Part shown: positions 1-9,045 of the stretch, one piece after another | How the letters are laid out: every line of letters starts with the position of its first letter | Numbering within the stretch: the first letter of the stretch is position 1 | Source: Marinisporobacter sp. | Lineage (GTDB): Bacteria > Bacillota > Clostridia > Peptostreptococcales > Thermotaleaceae | Direction: 5' to 3' | Assembly: GCA_025210525.1 (NCBI GenBank) | Contig: JAOARP010000066.1 | Location: forward strand, 1 to 64,000 | DNA: 64,000 nt | Made by a program: the position numbers and the translations under genes | Notes under the pieces: generated by a model | Told to the model about the DNA's origin: nothing | The model's database searches: none | The model's input: only the letters and a program-made list of their open reading frames with translations

Positions 1-1088
1 CCTTTTTCCCTTAATTGTTCAGCTAATTTCAATCCATTTTTACGATAATCCTTTTCATATAAAACTAAATAATCTGTACTACATGCAAAATCTTTATTCA
101 TTTTATACATACTAAACACCTCCAAAAGTGCATCAATATTTAATCCAAAGCCTGTAGCAGGCATATAATAACCATATTGCTTTGTAAGTTTATCATATCT
201 TCCACCACTCAAAACCGTTTTTCCATAATGATTGACATATCCTTTAAAAATGACCCCTGTATAATATTCAATGTGATGGATCATTCCAAAATCCATAGAT
301 AAATATTTTTCATACCCATAATCCTTTAAAATACTGTATACATCCCTTATATTTTGTAAAGCTATTTTCATTTCTTCATTACAAATAAATTTTTCTGCTT
401 CTTCAATAGTTTCTTCAGGTTTTCCATATAAATAAGGAATTTCGAGAAGTGCATTTTTAAAAAATTCATCTATATCTAATTCCTTTAAAAAAACTTGCAG
501 TGCCGCAAAGTTTTTTTCCTCTATAAAACCTCTCATCTTTCTTTGCTTTTCTTCTGGCAATCTACTTTCTTTAATTAATCCTTTAAAATATCCTGCTTGC
601 CCTAAATCAATCTGAAAATCTTCTATCCCACAGTTTTTAAGACTTTTTATGGCTAATGCCACAACTTCTGCATCTGAATCTGGTTGATCATTTCCTAAAT
701 ATTCAATTCCTGCTTGGGTAAATTCTCTCTTTTTCCCATTTTGTTCATCATGAATTCTAAAAATATTAGTAGCATAAGAAAACTTTAGGTGCCCCCTACT
801 GGATGGATAATTATTCGCTACCATTCTTGCAATAGGAGTTGTTACATCTGGTCGTAAAACTAATATTTTCCCATTTCCATCTATAAACTTAAACATTTCA
901 TCCCTATGAATTGTTCCTTCAACATCTGAAAATAAATCATAATATTCAAAGGTCGGCGTTAATATTTGTCTATATCCAAAGCTTTTAAATATCCTTTTTA
1001 TATCGGTGATTGTATTTTCTTTGATTTCATAAGCATTGCAATGAATATCTTCTACCCCTTCAGGAACAAAATGATTCACTCTCTCCAT
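1..1088 (-). CDS. hisZ: ATP phosphoribosyltransferase regulatory subunit HisZ (C-terminus cut by window edge)
   Basis: This is a histidyl-tRNA-synthetase-like protein that lacks tRNA charging and acts as the regulatory partner of short-form HisG in the first step of histidine biosynthesis. I translated the minus strand from position 1088. The product begins MERVNHFVPEGVEDIH and contains the class II synthetase motif 2-like run LRPDVTTPIARMVAN, then FTQAGIEYLG and, near the window edge, the YYTGVIFKGY and LSGGRYDKL segments typical of HisZ/HisS. About 362 codons are present and the frame is still open at base 1. The start follows a GGTGGTGGGG ribosome site. It diverges from a histidinol-phosphatase gene, which favours HisZ over HisS. 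No T-box was seen in the short leader. Confidence 0.9.
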   Translation of the reverse strand, partial: MERVNHFVPEGVEDIHCNAYEIKENTITDIKRIFKSFGYRQILTPTFEYYDLFSDVEGTIHRDEMFKFIDGNGKILVLRPDVTTPIARMVANNYPSSRGHLKFSYATNIFRIHDEQNGKKREFTQAGIEYLGNDQPDSDAEVVALAIKSLKNCGIEDFQIDLGQAGYFKGLIKESRLPEEKQRKMRGFIEEKNFAALQVFLKELDIDEFFKNALLEIPYLYGKPEETIEEAEKFICNEEMKIALQNIRDVYSILKDYGYEKYLSMDFGMIHHIEYYTGVIFKGYVNHYGKTVLSGGRYDKLTKQYGYYMPATGFGLNIDALLEVFSMYKMNKDFACSTDYLVLYEKDYRKNGLKLAEQLREK

Positions 1089-1203
1089 AACCCCACCACC
1101 TTTAACTTTATCAATTTATCGCTTTATCGTGCTAAATCATATTAACATTCTAATATGCTTATTTCATAAAGTCAAGTAATTTATTTATTTTTTATAAAAT
1201 AAT

Positions 1204-1232
1204 TTGACCAAATAAATTTATTAGATTACAAT
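1204..1232 (+). promoter_or_regulatory. Sigma-A promoter of the histidinol-phosphatase gene
   Basis: A TTGACC -35 box (1204-1209), a 17-base spacer and a TACAAT -10 box (1227-1232) lie about 35 bases ahead of the start codon. The ribosome site AAAGGAGAGG follows at about 1247-1256. Confidence 0.7.
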
Positions 1233-1267
1233 AAGGATAATCTTTTAAAGGAGAGGAGTAAAAAATT

Positions 1268-2062
1268 ATGTATGACTATCATATTCATAGTCATTTTTCA
1301 TCTGACTGTGATGTAGACATGGAAGAAATGATTCGAAAATCTATCAATATAGGTTTAAAGGAAATTTGTTTTACAGATCATATAGATTATGATTATCAAG
1401 ATTCATCTATCAGCTTTGAATTTGATATTCCTTCTTATATAAGCCATATCAACGCTTTAATAGAAAAATACAAAAACCATATAAAAATTTTACGAGGAGT
1501 TGAAATCGGTATTCAACCCCATATTGTAGAAAAATGTAATCAATTAGTCACTGAAGGAAAATTTGATTTTGTTATATCCTCTATTCATACAGCAGATAAA
1601 AAAGATATCCATTTGGGAGATTTTTTTGTGGGAAAAACACCAAAGGAAGCCTACGAAAAGTATTTTAGTGAATTACTTATCTGTACAAAAAACTTTAAGA
1701 ATTTTAATGTATTAGGACATATGAATCTTTTAAAAAGATATCACCATCATGTAGAGATTCAAGATATTAAAAACTATTTTCATATTATAGAAGAGATTTT
1801 TCAATATCTTATCCATAGTGGAAAAGGCATTGAAGTAAATACGTCAGGGTTTCGATATGGTTTAGGTGAGACGGTTCCTTGTAAGGAAATATTGTCCCTT
1901 TATAAATCCTTAGGAGGAGAAATCATTACAATAGGTTCTGATGCCCATACTCCTGAACAATTAGCTTGTAAATTTGACTATGCTTATGATTTACTTAGAG
2001 AAATAGGGTTTAAGTATATTGCTGTTTTTGAAAATAGAGAACCTATTTTTAAAAAAATATAG
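1268..2062 (+). CDS. Histidinol-phosphatase, PHP family
   Basis: A metal-dependent PHP-domain phosphatase that would convert L-histidinol phosphate to histidinol, the penultimate part of histidine synthesis. At 264 residues it has the usual HisK/HisJ length. The metal ligands are visible in order: H5-x-H7 (HIHSH), H38 (FTDHIDY), E79 (GVEIG), H107 (SSIHT), H151 (GHMNLL) and D225-x-H227 (SDAHTP). The ATG follows a strong AAAGGAGAGG site, and the gene diverges from hisZ, which supports the histidine role over other PHP phosphatases. The TAG stop forms one end of a hairpin shared with the convergent downstream gene. Confidence 0.9.
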   Translation: MYDYHIHSHFSSDCDVDMEEMIRKSINIGLKEICFTDHIDYDYQDSSISFEFDIPSYISHINALIEKYKNHIKILRGVEIGIQPHIVEKCNQLVTEGKFDFVISSIHTADKKDIHLGDFFVGKTPKEAYEKYFSELLICTKNFKNFNVLGHMNLLKRYHHHVEIQDIKNYFHIIEEIFQYLIHSGKGIEVNTSGFRYGLGETVPCKEILSLYKSLGGEIITIGSDAHTPEQLACKFDYAYDLLREIGFKYIAVFENREPIFKKI

Positions 2063-2080
2063 GATGCTTTTAGCATCCTA
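2060..2080. terminator. Hairpin shared by two convergent genes, strongest as a minus-strand terminator
   Basis: Perfect 8-bp arms (TAGGATGC / GCATCCTA) flank a 5-base loop. The outermost triplets are the TAG stops of both convergent genes (2060-2062 plus strand, 2078-2080 minus strand). On the minus strand the hairpin is followed by a T-rich run, so it is a good intrinsic terminator for the zinc-ribbon gene. The T-tract in the plus direction is poor. Confidence 0.7.
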
Positions 2081-2320
2081 CATTCTAATCCTTTGAATTG
2101 GAATTCTCTTATCATGTTTACATGCTTCACAATAAAATAAATGTACACATTGATCATAGGATGCACCATCTACTAGCTGTGTCACATCCATCGCCAAATA
2201 AGGACTATACTCATCTAAAAAGTCCGCCACCATTCCTCTATCTTCCATCTGTTTGCCACAATGGGGACATCTTAGCAAATAGGTAGCCATTCCATTACAA
2301 ACAGGGCAAACGTATTCCAT
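2078..2320 (-). CDS. Small zinc-ribbon protein of unknown function
   Basis: A protein of about 80 residues with two CxxC pairs near its N-terminus (CPVCNG and CPHCGK) and a third C-x2-C further on (CEACKH), as in rubredoxin-like zinc-ribbon proteins. The open frame extends 15 bases upstream to 2335. That upstream ATG is embedded in ATGGAGG, which is the ribosome site for the second ATG eight bases later, so I place the start at 2320 (MEYVCPVC). No enzymatic motif is visible. It runs convergently into the histidinol-phosphatase gene, and no function can be inferred from context. Confidence 0.75.
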   Translation of the reverse strand: MEYVCPVCNGMATYLLRCPHCGKQMEDRGMVADFLDEYSPYLAMDVTQLVDGASYDQCVHLFYCEACKHDKRIPIQRIRM

Positions 2321-2406
2321 ATATTTTTCCTCCATTTCTTTTCTTTATGTTATAGTGTCTGTCCCTCACAAAATTTCATACATGGAGAAAAATATTTCCT
2401 CTTTTA

Positions 2407-2970
2407 TTATTTTGTCTCTAGCATCATCCTAGAAATCAGCTTTTTTTCAGGATCTAACTCTGGATACCAAAGCTCTAATTCATTTACAAAAGCCATTTCT
2501 TTTAGTTTAAACTCTCTCATTTTATTAAAAGCTTCTAAGCTTTCTTCTTCACTCCACTCTCTTCCATGTATTCCTGCTAAGGTAATATGAAATACAATTT
2601 CTTCAGGACGAAAGTCTCTTACTTTAAACCCTTTTTCCTTCATTTCCTTATGGATCAAAGTATATATATTTTTCAATTCTTCTGTTTTTACAATATGAAG
2701 GGTAATACAATTATGAGGATGGGGAATATACCCAAATCCATTGGCTCTGACTTCAAAGGGTTCTATTTTAGATATTATTTCATGAAGAGCTATTTTTATT
2801 TTTTCTAATTCTTCTAGACTTTCATAGTAAAATGCATCTATGGTTAAATGAATTTCAGGCAGCATATCCATTCCTAAGTCATATTCTTTCCAAAGGGATT
2901 CTTGTATTTTTTTACAACAATGGTATAGAGCGCCCTTTGGAATAGTCACTAAAAAAATCATATTTTCCAT
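2407..2970 (-). CDS. 2H phosphoesterase (2'-5' RNA ligase / cyclic phosphodiesterase-like)
   Basis: A 187-residue member of the 2H phosphoesterase superfamily, soluble and probably acting on a cyclic or 2'-5' phosphodiester. The two family motifs are present: H41-L-T (EIHLTI) and H128-I-T (VFHITL). The open frame reaches 3060, but a GGGAGG ribosome site six bases before the ATG at 2970 (MENMIFLVT) fixes the start there, and the upstream residues have no domain character. Its natural substrate cannot be told from sequence. It stands alone between the zinc-ribbon gene and a divergent chemoreceptor gene. Confidence 0.8.
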   Translation of the reverse strand: MENMIFLVTIPKGALYHCCKKIQESLWKEYDLGMDMLPEIHLTIDAFYYESLEELEKIKIALHEIISKIEPFEVRANGFGYIPHPHNCITLHIVKTEELKNIYTLIHKEMKEKGFKVRDFRPEEIVFHITLAGIHGREWSEEESLEAFNKMREFKLKEMAFVNELELWYPELDPEKKLISRMMLETK

Positions 2971-3170
2971 TTGTATCCTCCCATATGCTAAATTTATATA
3001 TATATTTAATGATACAACAAAAGGACATAGTTCAAACATTATTTTTTCATTAAGTGACAATATTTTTTTAACTCAAATTTAACAAAATAATAACTTTCCA
3101 ATAATCCATTTTCTCTATAAAACCCATACAATGATTTTAGAGAAAATTTTACTTTATGGAGGATCTTTAT

Positions 3171-4916
3171 ATGACAAAAAAACTCGAATCAAAATTTAAG
3201 GTAAAAGCAAACTACAAAACCCTTATGAAAAGCAAAGTATTTTCAAGAAATAAAAATTTTTTTACTACAAATCAAAATCGTCCTATTCATAGAAAAATAT
3301 CTAACGCCTTTACATCTTTAATTGTTCTAATTTTACTAGTTTCTATTATTACAAATCTTTCTATACATATTGCTGGAAACAATCTTAAAAAAATTGAAGA
3401 TCTGATTAATCATCAAATTATGCTCTCTTCAAAGCTTCAAGTTTATAGTTTGCAAACAGACATCCTATTTCAGAGATATCTTTCTGGAAATAACTCTATT
3501 GAAGATGTTAAAAAAAAGCTTGAAGAAATGGATAAAACCAACAAAAATTTTCTTTTATCTTTCCATGAACAAAATAAAAATATAAATAAAGATCATATTC
3601 TAAAAGAGATTGAATCTTTCCAAGATATTTACACAAGGCTTAAAGAACATATAAATGAGCTTCCTACTACCTTCTTAGATCCATCTCAATCTACAAAGGA
3701 TATGCATGTATTGTTATCTTTAGATAGAATTGAAAAAATGGATACAGTATCTACTAAAATTAATATCCACACAATCAATTATTCAAAACCAATTATTGAA
3801 GATATTCATACAAAAAATAATCTTTATTCACTTCTCTCTATAGCCATAGGGATTGTATCCGTGATTATATCTCTCTATTTTGTAATATCTATTACGGAGA
3901 ATGTAAGATCCTTTAGACATATTCTCAACCAATTAACAAAGAAATTAGTTATAGAAACAGACAAGGCACTGAAAATATCCACTCATCTAAAAGAAGATGC
4001 TTCTCATTCAAGCAAACAACTTCTTTCTACTTCTGATAATATTAATCTTTTTCTCTCAAGTACAGAAGATATTAGTGCTTGTGTAGATAACGTTAATAGT
4101 GGTATTTCTCATGTAAGTCAGCTTAATCAACAATTAAGCTATTCATCAGATTCAATGATTAAATGTGTCAATCAAACACAAAATACCATCTATCGTTTTA
4201 ATAATCAATTAAAAGATGATTCAGAACATATTCATGGTATTATTGATAGCCTAAATAAAAATTTAGTAGAAATTACCCACGCCTCAGATGAAGTAGTAAT
4301 TTTATCAAATAAAATCAATAATATTCAAAGTATCTTAACAAGTATCACGAATATTTCAAAGAAAACAAATTTGCTAGCTATTAATGCTTCCATTGAAGCA
4401 GCCCATGCTGGACAATATGGAAGAGGTTTTACAATTGTTGCTGAAGAAATAAGAGCACTGGCAGATCAATCTGCTCAAAATGCTCTCCAAATTAAACATA
4501 TTATTAATGAGTTAGTAGAATTTAGTACTTCTACCATTCATACTTTGAAAAAAAGTTCTGAAGGAGCTACCATTTCCATAAAAGAGACAAAAGAAATTAT
4601 CACAACCTTTGATGCAATAAGTAATGTATTTTTATCTATTGTTGAGGATATGAAAAACATTAAAAAGCTTACTCTTTTAGTCTCTAACAATTCCTCTAAA
4701 ACAAATAAAGAAGCAGAGAAAATAGAAATATATTCTCAAAACATCGGTGCTAAAATACAAAATTTTTTATCTTCTATTCAAGAATTCGGTAATGCACTCA
4801 TAGATCTTACAGATAATACAAAAACTTCTCTAAATGGTATCAATCATCAATTTGAACTTATTGATGAACAAAAAAAGAATATTGAAAAAATATATAAAAC
4901 CGTAAAAAAACTCTAA
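3171..4916 (+). CDS. Methyl-accepting chemotaxis protein with a small extracytoplasmic sensor
   Basis: A 581-residue transmembrane chemoreceptor. An unusual basic N-terminal tail of about 45 residues precedes the first membrane helix ([18 protein letters not shown]). A helical extracytoplasmic region of roughly 150 residues, possibly a four-helix bundle, is followed by a second helix ([19 protein letters not shown]) and a coiled-coil signalling domain whose tip reads [18 protein letters not shown]. No clear HAMP signature was seen. The start at 3171 is chosen because the earlier ATG at 3156 is part of the ATGGAGG ribosome site. No che genes are nearby, so the ligand is unknown. Confidence 0.88.
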   Translation: MTKKLESKFKVKANYKTLMKSKVFSRNKNFFTTNQNRPIHRKISNAFTSLIVLILLVSIITNLSIHIAGNNLKKIEDLINHQIMLSSKLQVYSLQTDILFQRYLSGNNSIEDVKKKLEEMDKTNKNFLLSFHEQNKNINKDHILKEIESFQDIYTRLKEHINELPTTFLDPSQSTKDMHVLLSLDRIEKMDTVSTKINIHTINYSKPIIEDIHTKNNLYSLLSIAIGIVSVIISLYFVISITENVRSFRHILNQLTKKLVIETDKALKISTHLKEDASHSSKQLLSTSDNINLFLSSTEDISACVDNVNSGISHVSQLNQQLSYSSDSMIKCVNQTQNTIYRFNNQLKDDSEHIHGIIDSLNKNLVEITHASDEVVILSNKINNIQSILTSITNISKKTNLLAINASIEAAHAGQYGRGFTIVAEEIRALADQSAQNALQIKHIINELVEFSTSTIHTLKKSSEGATISIKETKEIITTFDAISNVFLSIVEDMKNIKKLTLLVSNNSSKTNKEAEKIEIYSQNIGAKIQNFLSSIQEFGNALIDLTDNTKTSLNGINHQFELIDEQKKNIEKIYKTVKKL

Positions 4917-4975
4917 TGACTAAGAAATTTCTTAATTATTTCTTATTTTCATTTATAAAGAAAGTCATATAACTG

Positions 4976-5016
4976 TTTATATAGGAATATCTATTTAAAG
5001 TAAATTTCTATATAAA
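4976..5016 (+). repeat. Hairpin in the spoVB leader
   Basis: Perfect 9-base inverted arms (TTTATATAG / CTATATAAA) enclose 23 bases and end directly before the GAGGGG ribosome site of spoVB. This could modulate translation or be an AT-rich coincidence. Confidence 0.35.
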
Positions 5017-5028
5017 GAGGGGACATTT

Positions 5029-6576
5029 ATGAAAAAAAATTCATTTCTATATGGAACTTTCATTCTCATTGTTGTAAATTTTATTGTAAGGTTTTTAGGT
5101 TTTGCCTATAAAATCGTACTTTCTCGAATCATTGGTGCAGAAGGTATTGGTTTATTTCATTTGGTATTTCCTATATTAATGATCCTAATCACCTTCACAA
5201 CAGCCGGAATTCCCGTTGCTGTATCAAAGCTTGTAGCCTATCACGCCTCTCTTCATAACAAGAGAGGCTGTAACAAAATTCTAGGATTATCTCTAATATT
5301 AGGTTTACTGATTAGTAGTCTTTTATCTATCTTTTTATTTTTTTATGCAAAGTATATCAGCATCCACATCATAAAAAATGAAAGTACCTATTTTAGTCTC
5401 ATTGCTTTAACCCCTGCTATTCCTTTAATCACACTATCTTCCATATTTAGAGGCTATTATTATGGTATAAAAGATGTAGGACCTCCTGGTATGTCTCAAA
5501 TTTTGGAACAAATTTTTAGAATTGCCTTTGTTCTTGGAAGTTTATATATGATCTCTCCTATACCTACAAAATATGCGTCTATGATTGCAGTCATGGGAAT
5601 TTCTGTGGGAGAATTAACCGGATTATTGTGCCTTCTTTTTAAATTTAAAATCCTTGAAGCCTTTCATTTAAGACGAACTTATTATGCTCTAAAAACAAAA
5701 AGTAAAGGAGTTTTAAAAAAAATCATCATCATCTCAATCCCTATTACCATCACAAGACTCGTTGCTGTAATCATGCAATCCATCAATGCTGTATTGATTC
5801 CTCAAAGACTTCAAGTGGCAGGATTTACATCACAAGAAGCCATCGCTACCTTTGGAAAGCTTGCAGGAATGGCTATGCCTATCTTATTTTTACCATTTAT
5901 TGTAACTTCTGCATTGGTTGTAAATATTATTCCCTCTGTATCGGAAGAAATGGCACTAAAAAATTGGAAAGATATTAGTCAAAAATCAAGCCTTGCAATA
6001 CGAATCACCCTACTTGTTGCCATCCCCACAACCGCATTATTTCTCTTTTTTGCAGACCCAATCTGTATGTTTATCTATAATCAACAAGATGTAGGAACAT
6101 TTCTTTCATTATTAGCTTTTTCAACTGCATTTTTATGTCTGCATCATACAGTATCAGGCATCCTTCATGGAATGGGTAAACAAGTAGTTACTACAATTCA
6201 TCATCTTATAGGTATGAGTATTCAACTCCTATGTACTTATTATTTAGTAGCAAATCCTGCATTCGCTGAAAAAGGATTTATCTTGGGCTTTTTATTTTCT
6301 ACTTTATTGATCTGCCTTCTCAACCTTAGGAGCTTAAGTCATTATATAAAATTAAACATAAAGATTATAGATCATGTATTCAAGCCCTTTATGGCAACTA
6401 TAATCATGGTTTTTGTTGTTATTTACATCTATAAGCTATGTATCTATATCCATTTACAATCGGTTATTAGTATTTCCTTTAGCATATGTACTGGATTTTT
6501 AAGCTATGGATCCATCATCATTCTATCTAGAAGTATTAGCTTTGAAACCATAAAATATATTTTTTCAAAAAAATAA
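5029..6576 (+). CDS. spoVB: Stage V sporulation protein B (MATE/MOP-family flippase)
   Basis: A polytopic membrane protein of 515 residues in the polysaccharide/lipid flippase (MOP) superfamily. In SpoVB the role is assembly of spore-cortex peptidoglycan. The N-terminal segment FIVRFLGFAYKIVLSRIIGAEGIGLFH and the motif TTAGIPVAVSKLVA match the SpoVB/YtgP group, and 12-14 membrane helices can be counted. A GAGGGG ribosome site lies seven bases before the ATG. The gene is alone, between a chemoreceptor gene and the convergent 6S RNA gene. SpoVB and YtgP-type paralogues are hard to separate by eye, so the family call is firmer than the exact orthology. Confidence 0.85.
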   Translation: MKKNSFLYGTFILIVVNFIVRFLGFAYKIVLSRIIGAEGIGLFHLVFPILMILITFTTAGIPVAVSKLVAYHASLHNKRGCNKILGLSLILGLLISSLLSIFLFFYAKYISIHIIKNESTYFSLIALTPAIPLITLSSIFRGYYYGIKDVGPPGMSQILEQIFRIAFVLGSLYMISPIPTKYASMIAVMGISVGELTGLLCLLFKFKILEAFHLRRTYYALKTKSKGVLKKIIIISIPITITRLVAVIMQSINAVLIPQRLQVAGFTSQEAIATFGKLAGMAMPILFLPFIVTSALVVNIIPSVSEEMALKNWKDISQKSSLAIRITLLVAIPTTALFLFFADPICMFIYNQQDVGTFLSLLAFSTAFLCLHHTVSGILHGMGKQVVTTIHHLIGMSIQLLCTYYLVANPAFAEKGFILGFLFSTLLICLLNLRSLSHYIKLNIKIIDHVFKPFMATIIMVFVVIYIYKLCIYIHLQSVISISFSICTGFLSYGSIIILSRSISFETIKYIFSKK

Positions 6577-6600
6577 AAAAGCCTTTCAATGAAAGACTTT
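6575..6600. terminator. Bidirectional terminator between spoVB and the 6S RNA gene
   Basis: A 7-bp stem (GCCTTTC / GAAAGAC, 6581-6597) with a 3-base loop is flanked by A-runs on the left and T-rich bases on the right. It can therefore end transcripts from both strands, and the minus direction has the better T-tract. Confidence 0.8.
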
Positions 6601-6782
6601 ATTTTCCCCAGAATGCCGTCCGCCCTTAAATTCACACCCGCCACTCACCTAGGTGGGTGATCTGCCTTTTACTTCTGAATTCCACTCGTAGATGGCTTTT
6701 CATCTATAAAAGAACACGAGCTCCCGGATGTCTTTTGTAGGTTGAATTTTCAGGCTTTAACGTACACCCCAGGACTTACTGT
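6598..6782 (-). ncRNA. ssrS: 6S RNA (RNA polymerase-binding regulatory RNA)
   Basis: About 185 nt on the minus strand with its own -10 box (TATAAT, 6794-6789) and an intrinsic terminator immediately after it. The 5' end (GTCCTGGGGTGTACG) pairs with the 3' end (CGGACGGCATTCTGGGG) to make the closing stem. This 3' element closely parallels the conserved GGCGGCATC of E. coli 6S RNA and the 5' element parallels its GATGTTCGC. Inside, AAATTCA pairs with TGAATTT, and two local hairpins (TAGATG/CATCTA and the CCTAGG-centred one) flank a large open region, as expected for the sigma-A-holoenzyme-binding bubble. No ORF explains the segment. A covariance search was not possible here. Confidence 0.78.
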
Positions 6783-6788
6783 AAATAT

Positions 6789-6820
6789 ATTATACAACAT
6801 TATCATACAAATGAAAAGGC
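6789..6820 (-). promoter_or_regulatory. Promoter of the 6S RNA gene
   Basis: A consensus TATAAT at 6794-6789 (minus strand) places the start at about 6782. The -35 is weaker (TTTTCA at 17-base spacing). A second pairing, TTGTCA-17-GATAAT, starts about 10 bases further upstream. Confidence 0.55.
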
Positions 6821-6853
6821 TTGACAATCTCTAATTCATCTGTTTATACGAAT

Positions 6854-8656
6854 TTATGATGTTCTTTGCTTATCATATGCAAACATTTCTTGATTATAAA
6901 GTTTGGACTGTTTTATTAATCTATCAACATCCTCTTCGTTTAATGTCTCTTTCTCAATCAATTCTTTAGCAATAGATTCTAACGTTTCTCTATGGGTATA
7001 AACTATGTTTTTTGTCTCTTGATATAATTTTTCCATCACCAATCTAGCTTCTTTGATGATTTCACCATCTACACCGGTTCCTCTCATTCCCTGAAGAACG
7101 TCATAATTTAACAAACCCACCTTTTTATTCATCCCAAATTTTTTAATCATAGATACAATGATTTGTGTAGCTTTTTCTATGTCATTACTTGCACCCGTAG
7201 TAATATTCTCTTCTCCAAAAATAATTTCTTCTGCTACTCTACCTGCTAATGCAATTTTTATATGACCCATCATATCTTTTTTTGTTTGATACATTCTATC
7301 TGGTGGTATATTCATACTAAATCCGCCAGCACCTTTTGTACTTGGAATAATAGTAACCTTCGTTACCTTATTAAGAGGAGCCATTAATTTAGTCATTAAA
7401 GCATGTCCAGCCTCATGATATGCAGTAATCTCTTGATCTTTGTCTGAAATTGCACTTCTATCTTTTTTCTCTTCTCCTGCTATTACTGTATAAAAGGCTT
7501 TGTCCATATGATCTTTATGGATATATTCTGCATTTTCCTTTGCTGCCAAAATAGCTGATTCATTCATTAAGTTTTCCAGTTGCGCCCCACTAAAATAAAC
7601 AGTCTCATGGGCTATTCTTTTTAGGTCTATATTTTCCCCTAAAGGCTTGGTATTGCCATAAAATTTTAAAATCTTATGTCTTGCCTTCACATCAGGTAGC
7701 CCTACTTCAATTTGTCTGTCAAATCTACCTGGGCGAAGCAATGCTTCATCAAGAGTATCTAACCTATTGGTTGCTGCAATAACAATAATACCTTCATTTT
7801 CATGAAAACCTGACATTTCTGTAAGCAGTGCATTTAATGTTCTATCAGTCTCATCATTTCCATTTAGTCCATCTCTTTTCTTTCCTAATGCATCAATTTC
7901 ATCAATAAAGATTACACATTTGCCCTTTTCTCTAGCTTTTTTGAACAAGCTTCTGATCCTTCCTGCTCCTAAACCTGCATAGATTTGCACAAAATCAGAA
8001 CCAGATACAGCAAAAAAAGGAACATTTGCTTCTCCAGCCAATGCTTTTGCAAGAAGTGTTTTTCCTGTTCCTGGAGGACCATAAAGAATAACCCCTCTAG
8101 GCATTCTTGCTCCATACTTTCTATACTTCTCTGGATTTTGTAAAAAGTCTACTAAATCCATTATATTTTCCTTTGCTTCTTCATTCCCTGCCACATTTTC
8201 AAAAGTAACTTTTATATTCCCTTGATCTATAGCCTCCATATTTGACATTTTAGAAAATTCCCTTGATGTTTGCTTAGAAGACTGTCTAGATAAAAATATA
8301 GCCATAGCTCCAAATGCTATAATAAATCCAACGAAGCTAACAATATTAGTGATCATAAGATTTTCTTTGTTTTCTTCTACTAAAACATTATTAATCAAAA
8401 GAATTTCTTTAAAATTTTCTGTTCTAGGATGATCTGTTGCAAAGCTACTTCCATCCTTTAGTGTTCCTTTTAATTTAGGTTCATCTACAAGGTATATGTT
8501 TTTTACTTGTCCTGCTTTCATTTTTTCTATAAATTGATTGTAAGATAGATTAAGTATCTCTTCTTTATCATGAAGCTTAAAATAAGCTAAACTCGAAAGC
8601 AGACCTAATAGTAAAGCAATCATAACAATGATTATGGTTTTTTTCTTTGCTCCCAT
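6854..8656 (-). CDS. ftsH: ATP-dependent zinc metalloprotease FtsH
   Basis: A membrane-anchored AAA+ protease that degrades misfolded membrane proteins and regulatory proteins. The 600 residues run: membrane helix 7-26, extracytoplasmic domain 30-100, membrane helix about 103-124, AAA domain with Walker A GPPGTGKT (193-200), Walker B IFIDEID (249-255) and the second region of homology near [18 protein letters not shown], then the M41 peptidase domain with HEAGH (414-418) and the third zinc ligand D492 (ASNDIEKAT). It is at the short end of the family. The ATG follows AAAGGGGG, and a C-rich run upstream can pair with that site. Clostridia often carry more than one ftsH, so this could be the secondary copy. 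Confidence 0.92.
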   Translation of the reverse strand: MGAKKKTIIIVMIALLLGLLSSLAYFKLHDKEEILNLSYNQFIEKMKAGQVKNIYLVDEPKLKGTLKDGSSFATDHPRTENFKEILLINNVLVEENKENLMITNIVSFVGFIIAFGAMAIFLSRQSSKQTSREFSKMSNMEAIDQGNIKVTFENVAGNEEAKENIMDLVDFLQNPEKYRKYGARMPRGVILYGPPGTGKTLLAKALAGEANVPFFAVSGSDFVQIYAGLGAGRIRSLFKKAREKGKCVIFIDEIDALGKKRDGLNGNDETDRTLNALLTEMSGFHENEGIIVIAATNRLDTLDEALLRPGRFDRQIEVGLPDVKARHKILKFYGNTKPLGENIDLKRIAHETVYFSGAQLENLMNESAILAAKENAEYIHKDHMDKAFYTVIAGEEKKDRSAISDKDQEITAYHEAGHALMTKLMAPLNKVTKVTIIPSTKGAGGFSMNIPPDRMYQTKKDMMGHIKIALAGRVAEEIIFGEENITTGASNDIEKATQIIVSMIKKFGMNKKVGLLNYDVLQGMRGTGVDGEIIKEARLVMEKLYQETKNIVYTHRETLESIAKELIEKETLNEEDVDRLIKQSKLYNQEMFAYDKQRTS

Positions 8657-8664
8657 AATAATAA

Positions 8665-8697
8665 CCCCCTTTAAATTGTTATGTACATAGCGGGGGG
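8665..8697 (-). promoter_or_regulatory. Possible anti-Shine-Dalgarno pairing in the ftsH leader
   Basis: In the minus-strand transcript, ACCCCCC (about 8698-8692) lies some 20 bases before the GGGGG ribosome site (8669-8665) and can pair with it. A small TATGTACATA palindrome sits in the loop. This would hide the ribosome site until opened, which is inference only. Confidence 0.35.
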
Positions 8698-8795
8698 TGG
8701 TTTACATAATATATTATAGCATATTTTCATCCCAAACTAAACCTATTGAGTTCTATATATATATTACAATTTTTCATTATTTTTACACAAAAAGA

Positions 8796-8816
8796 AAAGC
8801 CAGTTTTATTGGCCTT
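8796..8816 (-). terminator. Weak intrinsic terminator after the small ORF
   Basis: On the minus strand, AGGCCA and TGGCTT can form a 6-bp stem (one G-U pair) around AATAAAAC, followed by TTTTCTTTTT. It overlaps the stop codon of the 52-codon ORF. Confidence 0.5.
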
Positions 8817-8964
8817 TATGGTTTCTTATGGTATTTTTTAGTGACTCTATATAGGAATTAACTACTCTATAATTATTTGATACCTCATGTGTCTCTTCTA
8901 AAGTACTCATATCTTCGAGATTATAAGCTGACTCTTTTTTGTTTGAAAGATTTCTTTCGTCTAT
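8806..8964 (-). CDS. Candidate 52-codon small protein with non-canonical start
   Basis: An open frame with no recognisable domain. It reads DERNLSNKKESAYNLED after its first codon and continues to a C-terminal NHKGQ. An excellent AAAAGGAGG ribosome site lies at the right distance from an ATA codon (8964-8962) and a weak terminator follows the stop. No ATG, GTG or TTG is available at that spacing. The first in-frame ATG (MSTLEETHEV) would give only about 34 residues. Either the gene has lost its start codon, or ATA/ATT is used, or the shorter product is real. The product is hydrophilic, without a membrane segment. Confidence 0.4.
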   Translation of the reverse strand: MDERNLSNKKESAYNLEDMSTLEETHEVSNNYRVVNSYIESLKNTIRNHKGQ

Positions 8965-9045
8965 ATGAATCTCCTCCTTTTAGTACTATTTTACGCATAA
9001 AAACAATTTTCATACTTTATTATGTACTATAAAGATTTATATTTT

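Noticed and set aside
1089-1203. T-box or his attenuator in the hisZ leader
   Set aside because: No T-box sequence, specifier stem or terminator is visible in the short gap.
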